From Coprobacter secundus (lineage in GTDB: Bacteria; Bacteroidota; Bacteroidia; Bacteroidales; Coprobacteraceae), in the NCBI GenBank assembly GCA_000803105.1, contig JTDA01000015.1, positions 52,727-116,726 on the forward strand: a stretch of DNA of 64,000 nt, read 5' to 3'. A program made the position numbers and the translations under genes. The notes below the pieces were generated by a model that worked only from the letters and a program-made list of their open reading frames with translations, ran no database searches and was not told the origin of the DNA. Each line of letters opens with the position of its first letter. The stretch's first letter is position 1. This document shows positions 8,605-17,174 of this stretch, piece by piece.

Positions 8605-9912
8605 ATGAGAAAAAACGTTATGCTTTTTGTGGGTTTCTTTTTGTGCACATTGTTGTTATCGGCACAAAGAAACATGAATAAAGATTTTGTAAATATACGT
8701 ATGGTTCCTGACCGTCAGGACTGGACGTATAAAGTGGGTGAGAAGCCTCGGTTGAAGGTGTCTGTGGAGAAAAGCACTACTCCTGTGGGCAGTGTGATGC
8801 TGACTTATGCTATAGGCCCGGAGATGATGGCTCCGATATTGACGAAGAAGATAACTTTGAAGGATGGTACGGGTACGATAGATATGGGGACTGTGAAAGA
8901 ACCGGGATTTTTGACCTGCAGAGCTACAGTGGTTGTTGATGGAACAACTTATTCGAACTGGGTTACGGTCGGTTTTGAGCCGGAGAAGATACAGCCTACT
9001 GTGCCTTATCCGAAAGATTTTGTCGAATATTGGGAAGGGCAAAAGGAAATTGCCGATAAGGTCCCTTTGGATGTGGAAATGCAATTATTGCCTGACCGTT
9101 GTACTGCGAAGGTGAATGTGTATGAGGTTAGTTATGCTGTAAATAAGAACGGTGCTCGATTTTACGGGATTTTGTGTATTCCTAAAGCTGAAGGTAGATA
9201 TCCGGCAGTATTGCATGTTCCGGGAGCAGGGGTGCGCCCGTATAATGGTGTGATAGATATGGCTGAGAAGGGTATTATTACGTTGCAAGTAGGTATTCAC
9301 GGTATTCCGGTGACATATCCCGACAGGTTGTACCGGGATTTGAGAACTGGAATATTGCAGAGTTATAATACCTATAATCTGGATCAGAGAGATAATTATT
9401 ATTATAATCGGGTTTATATTGGTTGTAAAAGGGGAGTGGATGTTATTTTCTCGTTACCTCAGTTTGACGGTGAGCGTGTGGCCGTTACAGGAGGCAGCCA
9501 AGGTGGAGCGTTATCGGTTGTTGTTGCTGCCCTTGACTCTCGTATCAAGTGCTTGTCGGCTTTTTATCCTGCATTGAGCGATATGACGGGATATTTGCAT
9601 AATCGTGCAGGTGGATGGCCCCATATGCTTCGTAATGCGGAGACTGTGAATCGGGCCAATAATACCAAAGAGAAGCTGGAGACAATCAGCTATTATGATG
9701 TTGTCAACTTTGCCCGCCAGCTCAAAGTACCGGTGTTTTTTTCTTGGGGATATAATGACCAGGTGTGTCCTCCTACTTCTACCTATTCGGTATATAATGT
9801 AGTGACGGCTCCTAAGCACTTGATGCTTATGCAAGAAACAGCACATTGGGCTTATCCTGAGCAGTATCGTGCAGGGAATGATTTTATATTGAAGCAGTTT
9901 GATCTGAAATGA
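8605..9912 (+). CDS. Acetyl xylan esterase family (CE7/AXE1-like) alpha/beta-hydrolase, secreted
   Basis: 435 residues with a signal peptide (MRKNVMLFVGFFLCTLLLSAQ). Residues about 25-130 form an N-terminal beta-sandwich; from about 135 (VPYPKDFVEYWEGQKE) the CE7/AXE1 alpha/beta-hydrolase fold begins. The nucleophile elbow is GGSQGG with Ser298, the acid is Asp385 in WGYNDQVCPP, and His414 lies in ETAHWAYPEQ, a complete triad. CE7 enzymes remove acetyl groups from xylo- and other oligosaccharides and from cephalosporin C. The neighbouring lyase, GH88 and HTCS suggest deacetylation of the same polysaccharide. It is followed by a strong terminator, marking the PUL end. Substrate is inferred only from context. 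Confidence 0.85.
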   Translation: MRKNVMLFVGFFLCTLLLSAQRNMNKDFVNIRMVPDRQDWTYKVGEKPRLKVSVEKSTTPVGSVMLTYAIGPEMMAPILTKKITLKDGTGTIDMGTVKEPGFLTCRATVVVDGTTYSNWVTVGFEPEKIQPTVPYPKDFVEYWEGQKEIADKVPLDVEMQLLPDRCTAKVNVYEVSYAVNKNGARFYGILCIPKAEGRYPAVLHVPGAGVRPYNGVIDMAEKGIITLQVGIHGIPVTYPDRLYRDLRTGILQSYNTYNLDQRDNYYYNRVYIGCKRGVDVIFSLPQFDGERVAVTGGSQGGALSVVVAALDSRIKCLSAFYPALSDMTGYLHNRAGGWPHMLRNAETVNRANNTKEKLETISYYDVVNFARQLKVPVFFSWGYNDQVCPPTSTYSVYNVVTAPKHLMLMQETAHWAYPEQYRAGNDFILKQFDLK

Positions 9913-9945
9913 GGAATTTGTTGTATTGCAAACAAGGTATTTGAA

Positions 9946-9985
9946 GACAAAAGGCGGATAAATATCTGCCTTTTGTCGTTTTTTT
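9946..9985 (+). terminator. Rho-independent terminator after the CE7 esterase
   Basis: Left arm GACAAAAGGC (9946-9955) and right arm GCCTTTTGTC (9968-9977) are perfectly complementary with a 12-base loop, followed by G and a run of seven Ts. It ends the PUL transcript just before metA. Confidence 0.88.
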
Positions 9986-9986
9986 A

Positions 9987-9994
9987 TAACTTTG
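9987..9994 (+). promoter_or_regulatory. Probable metA -7 promoter element
   Basis: TAACTTTG matches the Bacteroidota -7 consensus TAnnTTTG exactly and lies 32 bases before the metA ATG, directly after the terminator T-run. No TTG is found at the matching -33 position, so the call rests on one element and position. Confidence 0.5.
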
Positions 9995-10026
9995 CCGACA
10001 TATAAGAAGTATAAAATAAATTTTGT

Positions 10027-10944
10027 ATGCCATTAAATATTCCGGTCAATTTACCGGCAGTCGAACTGCTGAAAAATGAAAATATTTTTGTGATGGATGA
10101 CTTACGGGCGTCTTCTCAGGATATACGTCCGTTGCGTATTGTTATTCTTAATTTGATGCCGTTGAAAATAACGACCGAGACGGACTTGATACGGTTGTTG
10201 TCGAATACGCCATTGCAGGTAGAAATTGATTTTCTGAAAACGGCATGTCATACTTCTAAAAATACACCGGTGGAACATATGCAGATGTTCTATAAGGAGT
10301 TTGACAGGGTTCGTAACGAGACTTATGATGGTATGATAATAACGGGTGCACCGGTAGAATTGATGGACTTCGAAGAGGTGGATTATTGGGATGAGGTAAC
10401 GGAAATTTTTGATTGGGCTCGTACGCATGTTACTTCTACTTTATATATTTGCTGGGCGGCTCAGGCAGGCTTGTACCATTTTTATGGTGTTCCGAAGTAT
10501 AAACTGGAAAAAAAGATGTTCGGAGTATTCAAACATAAGGTGAATGATGTGCAGAATCCTATTTTTCGAGGGTTTGATGATGAGTTTTATGTGCCGCACA
10601 GCCGACATACAGAGGTACGGGCAGAGGATATACGCCGTATTCAGGAGTTGTCCATAGTATCCGAATCGGAAGAGTCGGGGGTGTATATGGTGATGGCTCG
10701 CGGTGGCCGGGAGTTTTTTATTACAGGTCATTCCGAATATTCTCCTTATACTTTGGACGGGGAATACCGACGGGACGTATCGAAAGGTCTCGATATAGAT
10801 TTACCGAAAAATTATTATAGAGATAATAATCCGGAAAAGGAACCTGTTGTGCGTTGGAGGGGACATGCGAACTTGCTGTTCTCGAACTGGCTCAACTATT
10901 TTGTATATCAACAGACACCTTACGATATCAGGGAGATAAAATGA
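10027..10944 (+). CDS. metA: Homoserine O-acyltransferase MetA (likely acetyl-CoA-using)
   Basis: 305 residues, the usual length for MetA, beginning MPLNIPVNLPAVELL. It acylates homoserine in the first committed step of methionine synthesis. The catalytic Cys142 lies in YICWAAQAGL and the conserved histidine in FITGHSEYSP. Residue 111 is glutamate (GAPVE): in this family Glu111 marks acetyl-CoA users, whereas Gly at this site marks succinyl-CoA users such as E. coli MetA, so O-acetylhomoserine is the predicted product despite the usual name. The ATG of the next gene overlaps this stop (ATGA), so the U32 gene is translationally coupled. A terminator and -7 element sit just upstream. No SAM riboswitch is seen in the 32-base leader. 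Confidence 0.95.
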   Translation: MPLNIPVNLPAVELLKNENIFVMDDLRASSQDIRPLRIVILNLMPLKITTETDLIRLLSNTPLQVEIDFLKTACHTSKNTPVEHMQMFYKEFDRVRNETYDGMIITGAPVELMDFEEVDYWDEVTEIFDWARTHVTSTLYICWAAQAGLYHFYGVPKYKLEKKMFGVFKHKVNDVQNPIFRGFDDEFYVPHSRHTEVRAEDIRRIQELSIVSESEESGVYMVMARGGREFFITGHSEYSPYTLDGEYRRDVSKGLDIDLPKNYYRDNNPEKEPVVRWRGHANLLFSNWLNYFVYQQTPYDIREIK

Positions 10945-12767
10945 CGGTACGACGTAAGATAGAGTTGTTGTCTCCCGCGAAAAATGTGGATATCGGGATA
11001 GAGGCTATAAACCACGGTGCGGATGCGGTGTATATCGGGGCTCCGAGATTTGGTGCCCGGGCTTCTGCGGGGAATAGTGTGGAAGATATCGAGCGTTTGG
11101 CAGCTTATGCTCATAGCTTCGGAACTCGTGTATATGTGGCATTGAATACGATATTGCGTGATGATGAGCTGGAGGAGGCAAGGACGATTGTGTATGAGTT
11201 GTATAATGCGGGGGCGGATGCTTTGATTGTGCAGGATATGGGTCTTTTGCAGTTGGATTTGCCACCTATTGCTTTACATGCGAGTACACAGACCGATAAT
11301 CGTACGGTGGAGAAAGTCCGTTTTCTGGCTGATGCGGGTTTTTCCCAGGTAGTTTTGGCTCGGGAACTTTCTTTGCAGCAGATAAGGGATATACATCGGG
11401 CTGTGGATGTGCCTTTGGAGGTATTTGTACATGGTGCGTTGTGTGTAAGTTACAGTGGACAGTGCTATATGAGTGCCGCTGCTTGCGGGCGGAGTGCCAA
11501 CCGGGGGGAGTGTGCACAATATTGCCGTCTGCCTTATACGCTGACTGATGCCGATGGTCGGGTATTGGTACGGGATAAGCATTTGCTATCCTTGAAGGAC
11601 TTGAACCAAAGTGACCGGCTGGAGGACTTGCTGGATGCGGGAGTTTCGTCATTGAAGATTGAGGGACGACTCAAAGAGATGTCGTATGTGAAAAATGTTA
11701 CGGCTTATTATCGTCTTCGGTTGGATGAGATTTTTAAGCGACGGAGGGAGTTTGCCCGGTCTTCGGATGGTCATACGGAGTTATTTTTTACACCGGATGT
11801 ATCGAAGAGTTTCAACAGGAGTTTTACCCATTATTTTTTGGATGGACGGACTTCGGAAACTATCATTTCGCCGGATACGCCGAAATCGGTGGGTGAGTTT
11901 GTAGGGGTGATCAAGAGTGTTGCCGACCGTTTTGTTACTGTGTCGGGTGTACATTCTTTCAGTAATGGAGACGGTATCGGTTTTATCAATAGAAAGGGTG
12001 TCTTTGAAGGTTTCCGAGTAAATAGGGTGGAAGGGAATCGATTGTTCCCGGGGCAAATGCCGGATATATCTCCAAAGACTCGATTATATAGGAATTATAA
12101 TTATGAGTTTGAGAAGGCTTTGAGCCGGAAGTCTGCTGAAAGATTCTTGTATGTGGATATAACTCTTTATGATACGGCCTTCGGTTTTGCCTTGGAGATG
12201 ACAGATGAGACCGGGGTACAGGCTACGATGTCGTGGGAGTGTACAAAGGAGGTAGCACGAACGCTGCAATTGGAAAATCAACAGAGGTTATTGTCTAAAC
12301 TGGGAGATACGGTATTTCGGGTTCGAAATATAGAGGTAAGACTTGAAGAAAATTGGTTTATTCCTTCGTCTGTTTTGGCCGATATGCGCAGGTGTGTGGT
12401 GGAACGATTGATGTTGGCCCGTAGAATTGCTTTCAGGCGTGATGTTCGTAAGGATGTCGATAAACAACGACCGGTTTTTCCTGTAAAGGAGTTGTCTTAT
12501 TTGGGAAATGTAGCCAATGGTAAGGCATCGGAGTTTTACATGCAATGTGGTGTGCGGTCGGTGCAGCCAGCTTTTGAAGTATCGTCGCAGGGAAATGTCC
12601 CACTAATGTTTACCCGCCACTGTATCAAATATATGCAGGGCTGGTGTCCTAAACTTATTCGGCGAGGTGATGTTCCGAAAGAACCTTTGTTCTTGAATTA
12701 TAAGGATTCGAGGTTCAGACTGGAGTTTGACTGTCGTCTGTGTGAGATGAGAATCTATAAGGAGTAG
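10941..12767 (+). CDS. Peptidase U32 family protein (RlhA/TrhP-like RNA hydroxylation enzyme)
   Basis: 608 residues from ATG 10941, overlapping the metA stop by four bases; an in-frame start at 10854 lies within metA and is rejected. The N-terminal TIM-barrel half reads KIELLSPAKNVDIGIEAINHGADAVYIGAP, the U32 signature, followed by GRLKEMSYVKNV. Cys175 (GQCYMSAAACG), Cys182, Cys191 and Cys195 are candidate iron-sulfur ligands; further cysteines cluster at the C-terminus (CIKYMQGWCPK, FDCRLCEMRIYKE). U32 proteins were once called collagenases, but RlhA and TrhP hydroxylate 23S rRNA and tRNA from prephenate-derived chemistry, and this is the more likely role. The sequence does not tell which RNA is the target. 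The coupling to metA may be positional only. Confidence 0.85.
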   Translation: MTVRRKIELLSPAKNVDIGIEAINHGADAVYIGAPRFGARASAGNSVEDIERLAAYAHSFGTRVYVALNTILRDDELEEARTIVYELYNAGADALIVQDMGLLQLDLPPIALHASTQTDNRTVEKVRFLADAGFSQVVLARELSLQQIRDIHRAVDVPLEVFVHGALCVSYSGQCYMSAAACGRSANRGECAQYCRLPYTLTDADGRVLVRDKHLLSLKDLNQSDRLEDLLDAGVSSLKIEGRLKEMSYVKNVTAYYRLRLDEIFKRRREFARSSDGHTELFFTPDVSKSFNRSFTHYFLDGRTSETIISPDTPKSVGEFVGVIKSVADRFVTVSGVHSFSNGDGIGFINRKGVFEGFRVNRVEGNRLFPGQMPDISPKTRLYRNYNYEFEKALSRKSAERFLYVDITLYDTAFGFALEMTDETGVQATMSWECTKEVARTLQLENQQRLLSKLGDTVFRVRNIEVRLEENWFIPSSVLADMRRCVVERLMLARRIAFRRDVRKDVDKQRPVFPVKELSYLGNVANGKASEFYMQCGVRSVQPAFEVSSQGNVPLMFTRHCIKYMQGWCPKLIRRGDVPKEPLFLNYKDSRFRLEFDCRLCEMRIYKE

Positions 12768-12968
12768 TCTCCGGATATTGTTTTTTATTGTGTGATAATA
12801 GAATGCCTGTTTTGATAGTGTAGATAGGTTTATATTCCGACTGTTGCTTGAGAAAGAAAATGCGGATTTTCCTTTGGGCTATGTGTGGAAACAGAATGCT
12901 TGTCAGACATGCTATATTTTTTTGTAAAACTTTTGCTGTTTCTGTGTGTGTGAATCACAAGTATTTAG

Positions 12969-12976
12969 TACTTTTG
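12969..12976 (+). promoter_or_regulatory. Possible purH -7 promoter element
   Basis: TACTTTTG fits TAnnTTTG and lies 28 bases before the purH ATG in a 236-base intergenic gap. No clear TTG occurs at the expected -33 spacing. The rest of the gap (12768-12960) shows no gene or strong hairpin. Confidence 0.35.
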
Positions 12977-13003
12977 TAATTTGATAATGCTAAATTTGTA
13001 TAT

Positions 13004-14527
13004 ATGTCTGAGAACAAGAGAATTAAGACCGCATTAGTATCGGTATATCACAAGGATGGTTTGGATGAAATTTTGAAAAAACTGCACGCTGAGGGTGTGA
13101 GCTTTGTTTCTACAGGTGGTACACAATCGTTTATCGAGTCGTTGGGGCTTCCTTGCCAGTCGGTAGAAAGTCTTACGGGCTATCCGTCGATTTTGGGCGG
13201 ACGTGTGAAGACATTGCATCCTAAGGTTTTCGGTGGTATTTTGTGCCGTCGTGAATTGGATGGTGATTTGGAACAGATAAAACAATATGAGATTCCCGAA
13301 ATAGATTTAGTGATTGTGGATTTGTACCCGTTTGAAGAGACTGTGGCTTCGGGTGCTGAAGAGAGTGCTATTATAGAGAAAATAGATATAGGCGGTATTT
13401 CGCTGATTCGTGCGGCTGCCAAAAATTTTAAAGACGTAATTATCGTTGCGTCTAAAGCTCAATATGGTCCGTTGATGGATTTATTGCGCGAGAAGGGTGC
13501 CGAGTCATCTTTGGAAGATCGTAAATGGTTTGCCAAGGAGGCTTTTGCTGTGTCTTCGGGCTATGATACGGCTATTTTTAACTATTTTGATAATGGTCAG
13601 GGCAGTGCTTTCCGGCAGGCTAAAAATAATGCCAAGATTTTACGTTATGGAGAGAATCCTCATCAAAAAGGGGTTTTCTACGGCTGTTTTGACGAGATGT
13701 TCGACCAATTGCAAGGTAAGGAGATTTCGTACAATAATTTGCTCGATATCGATGCTGCCGTATCGTTGATTGGAGATTTTGATGAGTTGACGTTTGCCAT
13801 ATTGAAGCATAACAATGCGTGTGGTATAGCATCGCGTCCCACTTTGATAGAGGCTTGGAAGGCAGCCTTGGCAGGTGATCCTGTTTCTGCTTTCGGTGGT
13901 GTATTGATAACGAATGGTGCTGTAGACAAGGAAACTGCTGAAGAGATAAATAAGCTTTTCTTTGAAGTAATTATTGCTCCCGATTATGACATGGGTGCTC
14001 TTGAGGTACTGACTCAGAAGAAAAACCGTATAATCTTGGTACAGAAGGAGATGCCAGCTGCCAAAAGACAATTCCGTTCGTTGCTCAACGGAGTGTTGAT
14101 GCAGGAGCGTGATACTCATATCGAGAAACCGGAAGAGTTGCAGCAGGTGACGGAAAAGGCTGTTGCTGCTGATGAAATCGAGGATTTGTTATTTGCAAAT
14201 AAAATTGTAAAACATAGTAAGTCTAACGCTATCGTGTTGGCCAAGAACAAGCAATTGTATGCCAGTGGCGTGGGTCAGACTTCGCGAGTAGATGCTTTGA
14301 AGCAAGCTATCGAGAAAGCTAAGTCGTTCGGTTTTGACTTGAACGGGGCAGTGATGGCGTCGGATGCATTCTTCCCTTTCCCCGATTGTGTAGAGATTGC
14401 ACATAAGGAAGGTATCGATACTGTGATACAGCCAGGTGGTTCGGTGAAGGATAATCTGTCTATCGATTATTGTAACGAGAACGGTGTGGCTATGGTGATG
14501 ACCGGGATACGTCATTTTAAACACTAA
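13004..14527 (+). CDS. purH: Bifunctional AICAR transformylase / IMP cyclohydrolase
   Basis: 507 residues, full length. It catalyses the last two steps of purine synthesis: formyl transfer from 10-formyl-THF to AICAR, then ring closure to IMP. The N-terminal MGS-like cyclohydrolase domain (1-195) has KTALVSVYHKDGLDE, FVSTGGTQSFIE, LGGRVKTLHPKVFGG and DIGGISLIRAAAKN. The C-terminal transformylase has RYGENPHQKGVFY, the catalytic Lys268-His269 pair in ILKHNNACG, and DPVSAFGG. The end MVMTGIRHFKH is canonical. It precedes mreB by 52 bases, an order widespread in Bacteroidota. A small hairpin (ATTGTGG 14531-14537 with CCACAAT 14543-14549) lies in the gap but has no T-run, so read-through into mreB is possible. 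Confidence 0.97.
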   Translation: MSENKRIKTALVSVYHKDGLDEILKKLHAEGVSFVSTGGTQSFIESLGLPCQSVESLTGYPSILGGRVKTLHPKVFGGILCRRELDGDLEQIKQYEIPEIDLVIVDLYPFEETVASGAEESAIIEKIDIGGISLIRAAAKNFKDVIIVASKAQYGPLMDLLREKGAESSLEDRKWFAKEAFAVSSGYDTAIFNYFDNGQGSAFRQAKNNAKILRYGENPHQKGVFYGCFDEMFDQLQGKEISYNNLLDIDAAVSLIGDFDELTFAILKHNNACGIASRPTLIEAWKAALAGDPVSAFGGVLITNGAVDKETAEEINKLFFEVIIAPDYDMGALEVLTQKKNRIILVQKEMPAAKRQFRSLLNGVLMQERDTHIEKPEELQQVTEKAVAADEIEDLLFANKIVKHSKSNAIVLAKNKQLYASGVGQTSRVDALKQAIEKAKSFGFDLNGAVMASDAFFPFPDCVEIAHKEGIDTVIQPGGSVKDNLSIDYCNENGVAMVMTGIRHFKH

Positions 14528-14579
14528 GCGTATTGTGGAATGCCCACAATGTATAAACTAATATTGAAAAGAATATAAG

Positions 14580-15599
14580 ATGGGACTATTTTCTTTTACA
14601 CAGGAGATTGCTATCGATTTGGGTACTGCCAACACTATTATCATGCATAATGGCAAGATGGTGGTGGATGAGCCTTCGGTAGTGGCTCTTGATAAGCGTA
14701 CCGACAAATTGCTGGCCGTGGGTGAGAAAGCCCGCCAAATGCATGGCAAGACGCATGAGAATATTCGTACTATACGTCCTTTGCGGGATGGCGTGATTGC
14801 CGACTTCTATGCTGCTGAGCAAATGATACGGGGCATGGTGAAAATGGTGAGTTCTAAGGGCCGTTGGTTCGCTCCGTCTCTGAGAATGGTGGTAGGCATA
14901 CCATCGGGAAGTACAGAGGTAGAGATACGTGCTGTACGTGACTCGTCTGAGCATGCAGGAGGACGCGATGTGTATATGATTTATGAGCCTATGGCGGCTG
15001 CTATCGGTATCGGTCTTGATGTGGAAGCACCGGAGGGAAATATGATTGTGGATATCGGTGGCGGGTCTACTGAAATTGCAGTTATCTCTTTGGGAGGGAT
15101 TGTCTCGAACAATTCTATTCGTATTGCAGGTGATGACCTTACAGCTGATATTCAGGAGTATATGCGTCGACAACATAATGTTAAAGTGGGTGAGCGTACA
15201 GCTGAACTGATAAAGATAAATGTAGGTTCTGCTTTGACTGAACTGGCCGACCCTCCTGAAGATTATATTGTACATGGGCCTAATCAGATGACCGCTCTTC
15301 CTATGGAGGTTCCGGTTTCGTATCAGGAGATTTCGCATTGTATCGAGAAGTCTATCTCTAAAATCGAGGCTGCTGTGTTGAGTGCACTGGAACAAACTCC
15401 ACCGGAGTTGTATGCCGATGTGGTGCGTAATGGTATTTATCTGGCGGGTGGTGGTGCACTATTACGTGGCTTGGATAAGCGATTGACTGATAAAATCGGT
15501 ATTCCGTTCCATATTGCAGAGGATCCGTTGCATGCTGTGGCCAAGGGTACGGGTGTCGCTTTGAAAAATATCGATAAGTTCTCATTCTTGATAAGGTGA
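14580..15599 (+). CDS. mreB: Rod-shape actin homologue MreB
   Basis: 339 residues. MreB forms membrane-bound filaments that position the elongasome (MreCD, PBP2, RodA). The actin-fold nucleotide motifs are intact: phosphate 1 DLGTANTIIMHNGK (residues about 13-26), phosphate 2 DIGGGSTEIAVISLGG near 157, and adenosine loop LAGGGALLRGLDKRL near 288; GIPSGSTEVEIRAV is also typical. First gene of the morphogenesis cluster, 224 bases before mreC. That gap holds a weak hairpin-like stretch near 15642-15680 (GGAGTG/CACTCC) but nothing else recognisable. Confidence 0.97.
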   Translation: MGLFSFTQEIAIDLGTANTIIMHNGKMVVDEPSVVALDKRTDKLLAVGEKARQMHGKTHENIRTIRPLRDGVIADFYAAEQMIRGMVKMVSSKGRWFAPSLRMVVGIPSGSTEVEIRAVRDSSEHAGGRDVYMIYEPMAAAIGIGLDVEAPEGNMIVDIGGGSTEIAVISLGGIVSNNSIRIAGDDLTADIQEYMRRQHNVKVGERTAELIKINVGSALTELADPPEDYIVHGPNQMTALPMEVPVSYQEISHCIEKSISKIEAAVLSALEQTPPELYADVVRNGIYLAGGGALLRGLDKRLTDKIGIPFHIAEDPLHAVAKGTGVALKNIDKFSFLIR

Positions 15600-15823
15600 T
15601 TTAACTTTCCCTTGATTAGCGGGAATTTATCGTGCTCATTTTTTCGGGAGTGGAAGGTGTACTTGCACTCCGGGTTGATAATGGGTTAGCAAAAGGGGTA
15701 TATTTATAGTAAATGTTGCGAGTTGTAAGGTGTAAAATGTATATGAAAAGGGCGTTTTGCACTTTATGACTCGTTGTGGTAACGATAGATATTATAGAAT
15801 TGGGTTAATATATACAGGTATAG

Positions 15824-16672
15824 ATGCGTAAACTGATTTATTTTTTGATCAGACATAGCTCTTGGCTGCTTTATATGATATATGCGGTGTTGAGTTTTGT
15901 GCTTTTGGTCAAGTATAATCCTTATCAGCAAAGTGTGTTTTTCAGTTCGGCCAATGAAGTGGCCGGACAGGTATATGCTGTAAAGGGTGGTATTACGGGA
16001 TATTTCGGTTTGCGGGAAATCAATCGGGATTTGCAGAAACGTAATGGAGCATTGGAGGTGGAAGTGGCCAACTTGCGCGAACGTGTGAGAAGGCTTGAGG
16101 GGGACAGTCTTCTGGAAAGGCATGAGAGAGACTCGATATTTTCCAATTATAATTTTATTGTGGCGCAGGTAATAAATAACAGTGTTTCTAATCCCAATAA
16201 TTATATAACGTTGAACAAAGGAAGCCGGGACGGGTTGCATTCGGAAATGGGTGTGGTGGATCAAAATGGTATTGTGGGTATTGTCAATGCCGTATCAGAT
16301 AACTTTGCCGTGGTGATTTCTTTGTTGAACCCCAAGTTGAGGCTGAGCTGTAAAGTAAAGGGCAGCAGTTATTTCGGCTCGTTGGTTTGGGATGGGAAAG
16401 ATGCCCGGTATGCCGTTTTAGAGGAAATGCCCCGGCATGTGAAGTTTGCCAAAGGGGATACGATTATAACCAGTGGCTATTCGGCTGTTTTTCCGGAGGG
16501 AATCATGGTGGGCGTGATTTCAGATTTTTCGAAACAGAGAAATGATAATTTTTATGCCTTGCGGGTACAATTGTCGACCGATTTTAATCGATTGAATGAT
16601 GTCCGGATTATAGAGTCGAAAGGGCAACGAGAGAAAAATGCATTGGAGAGGGAGGCTATGGGCAATGAATAG
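15824..16672 (+). CDS. mreC: Rod shape-determining protein MreC
   Basis: 282 residues: a short cytoplasmic end, a TM helix (about 11-30, LLYMIYAVLSFVLLVKY), a periplasmic coiled coil (about 62-100, NGALEVEVANLRERVRRLEG) and the MreC beta-domains with LNKGSRDGLHSEMGVVDQNG and TSGYSAVFPEGIMVGVI. MreC is the periplasmic scaffold that activates PBP2/RodA. The stop overlaps the mreD start by eight bases (ATGAATAG), giving translational coupling. Confidence 0.95.
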   Translation: MRKLIYFLIRHSSWLLYMIYAVLSFVLLVKYNPYQQSVFFSSANEVAGQVYAVKGGITGYFGLREINRDLQKRNGALEVEVANLRERVRRLEGDSLLERHERDSIFSNYNFIVAQVINNSVSNPNNYITLNKGSRDGLHSEMGVVDQNGIVGIVNAVSDNFAVVISLLNPKLRLSCKVKGSSYFGSLVWDGKDARYAVLEEMPRHVKFAKGDTIITSGYSAVFPEGIMVGVISDFSKQRNDNFYALRVQLSTDFNRLNDVRIIESKGQREKNALEREAMGNE

Positions 16673-17174
16673 GATGGTGTTGACTTACATACTTTTGTTT
16701 GTTTTGCTGGTATTGTTGCAAGTGACTGTACTCAATGATATATCTTTATTCGGTTATGCAACGCCGTTTTTGTATATTTACTTTATTTTGAGGTTGCCGT
16801 CTTTGATGTCTGCAAACTGGGTAATGTCGATAGCTTTCCTTATGGGGCTGATTGTGGATATATTCAGTAATACGCCGGGTATGAATGCGTTAGCGGCAAC
16901 GACAATAGCTTTTGTGAGGAAACCCGTGTTGGCTCTGGTATTGCCACGCAGCGACGAGGCTGTATCGATAGTGCCGTCTATTTCGTCATTGGGGCTGGGT
17001 CATTTTATCGGCTACAGTTTTTTGATGGTTATATTGTTTTGTGTGTTGATATTTGTCATTGAGGCTTTTACATTCTTCAGTCCGTTGACGTTGATTTTAA
17101 GATTTAGTTCCAGTGCCGTGTTTACATTTTTGCTGGTATTGGCTGCGGATTGTTTAAAACCGGGAAAGAAGTGA
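16665..17174 (+). CDS. mreD: Rod shape-determining protein MreD
   Basis: 169 residues from ATG 16665 (MNRMVLTYILLFVLL). A longer frame opens at 16638 inside mreC, but 16665 gives the typical MreD start. About five hydrophobic helices are visible (residues 4-22, 27-45, 48-68, 100-130, 140-162), and FLMGLIVDIFSNTPGMNALAATTIAFVRKP is represented by the family hallmark DIFS..PGMNALA. It is an inner-membrane partner of MreC. The end GTGA overlap with the next gene continues the coupled chain mreC-mreD-mrdA-rodA. Confidence 0.93.
   Translation: MNRMVLTYILLFVLLVLLQVTVLNDISLFGYATPFLYIYFILRLPSLMSANWVMSIAFLMGLIVDIFSNTPGMNALAATTIAFVRKPVLALVLPRSDEAVSIVPSISSLGLGHFIGYSFLMVILFCVLIFVIEAFTFFSPLTLILRFSSSAVFTFLLVLAADCLKPGKK

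Noticed and set aside
9995..10026. SAM riboswitch ahead of metA
   Set aside because: The leader after the -7 element is too short and shows no conserved fold.
10854..10941. Longer U32 start within metA
   Set aside because: Adds residues without homology to the family; ATG 10941 overlaps the metA stop and starts at the conserved N-terminus.
15764..16264. 166-codon minus-strand frame over mreC
   Set aside because: Shadow of the well-supported mreC gene on the other strand.
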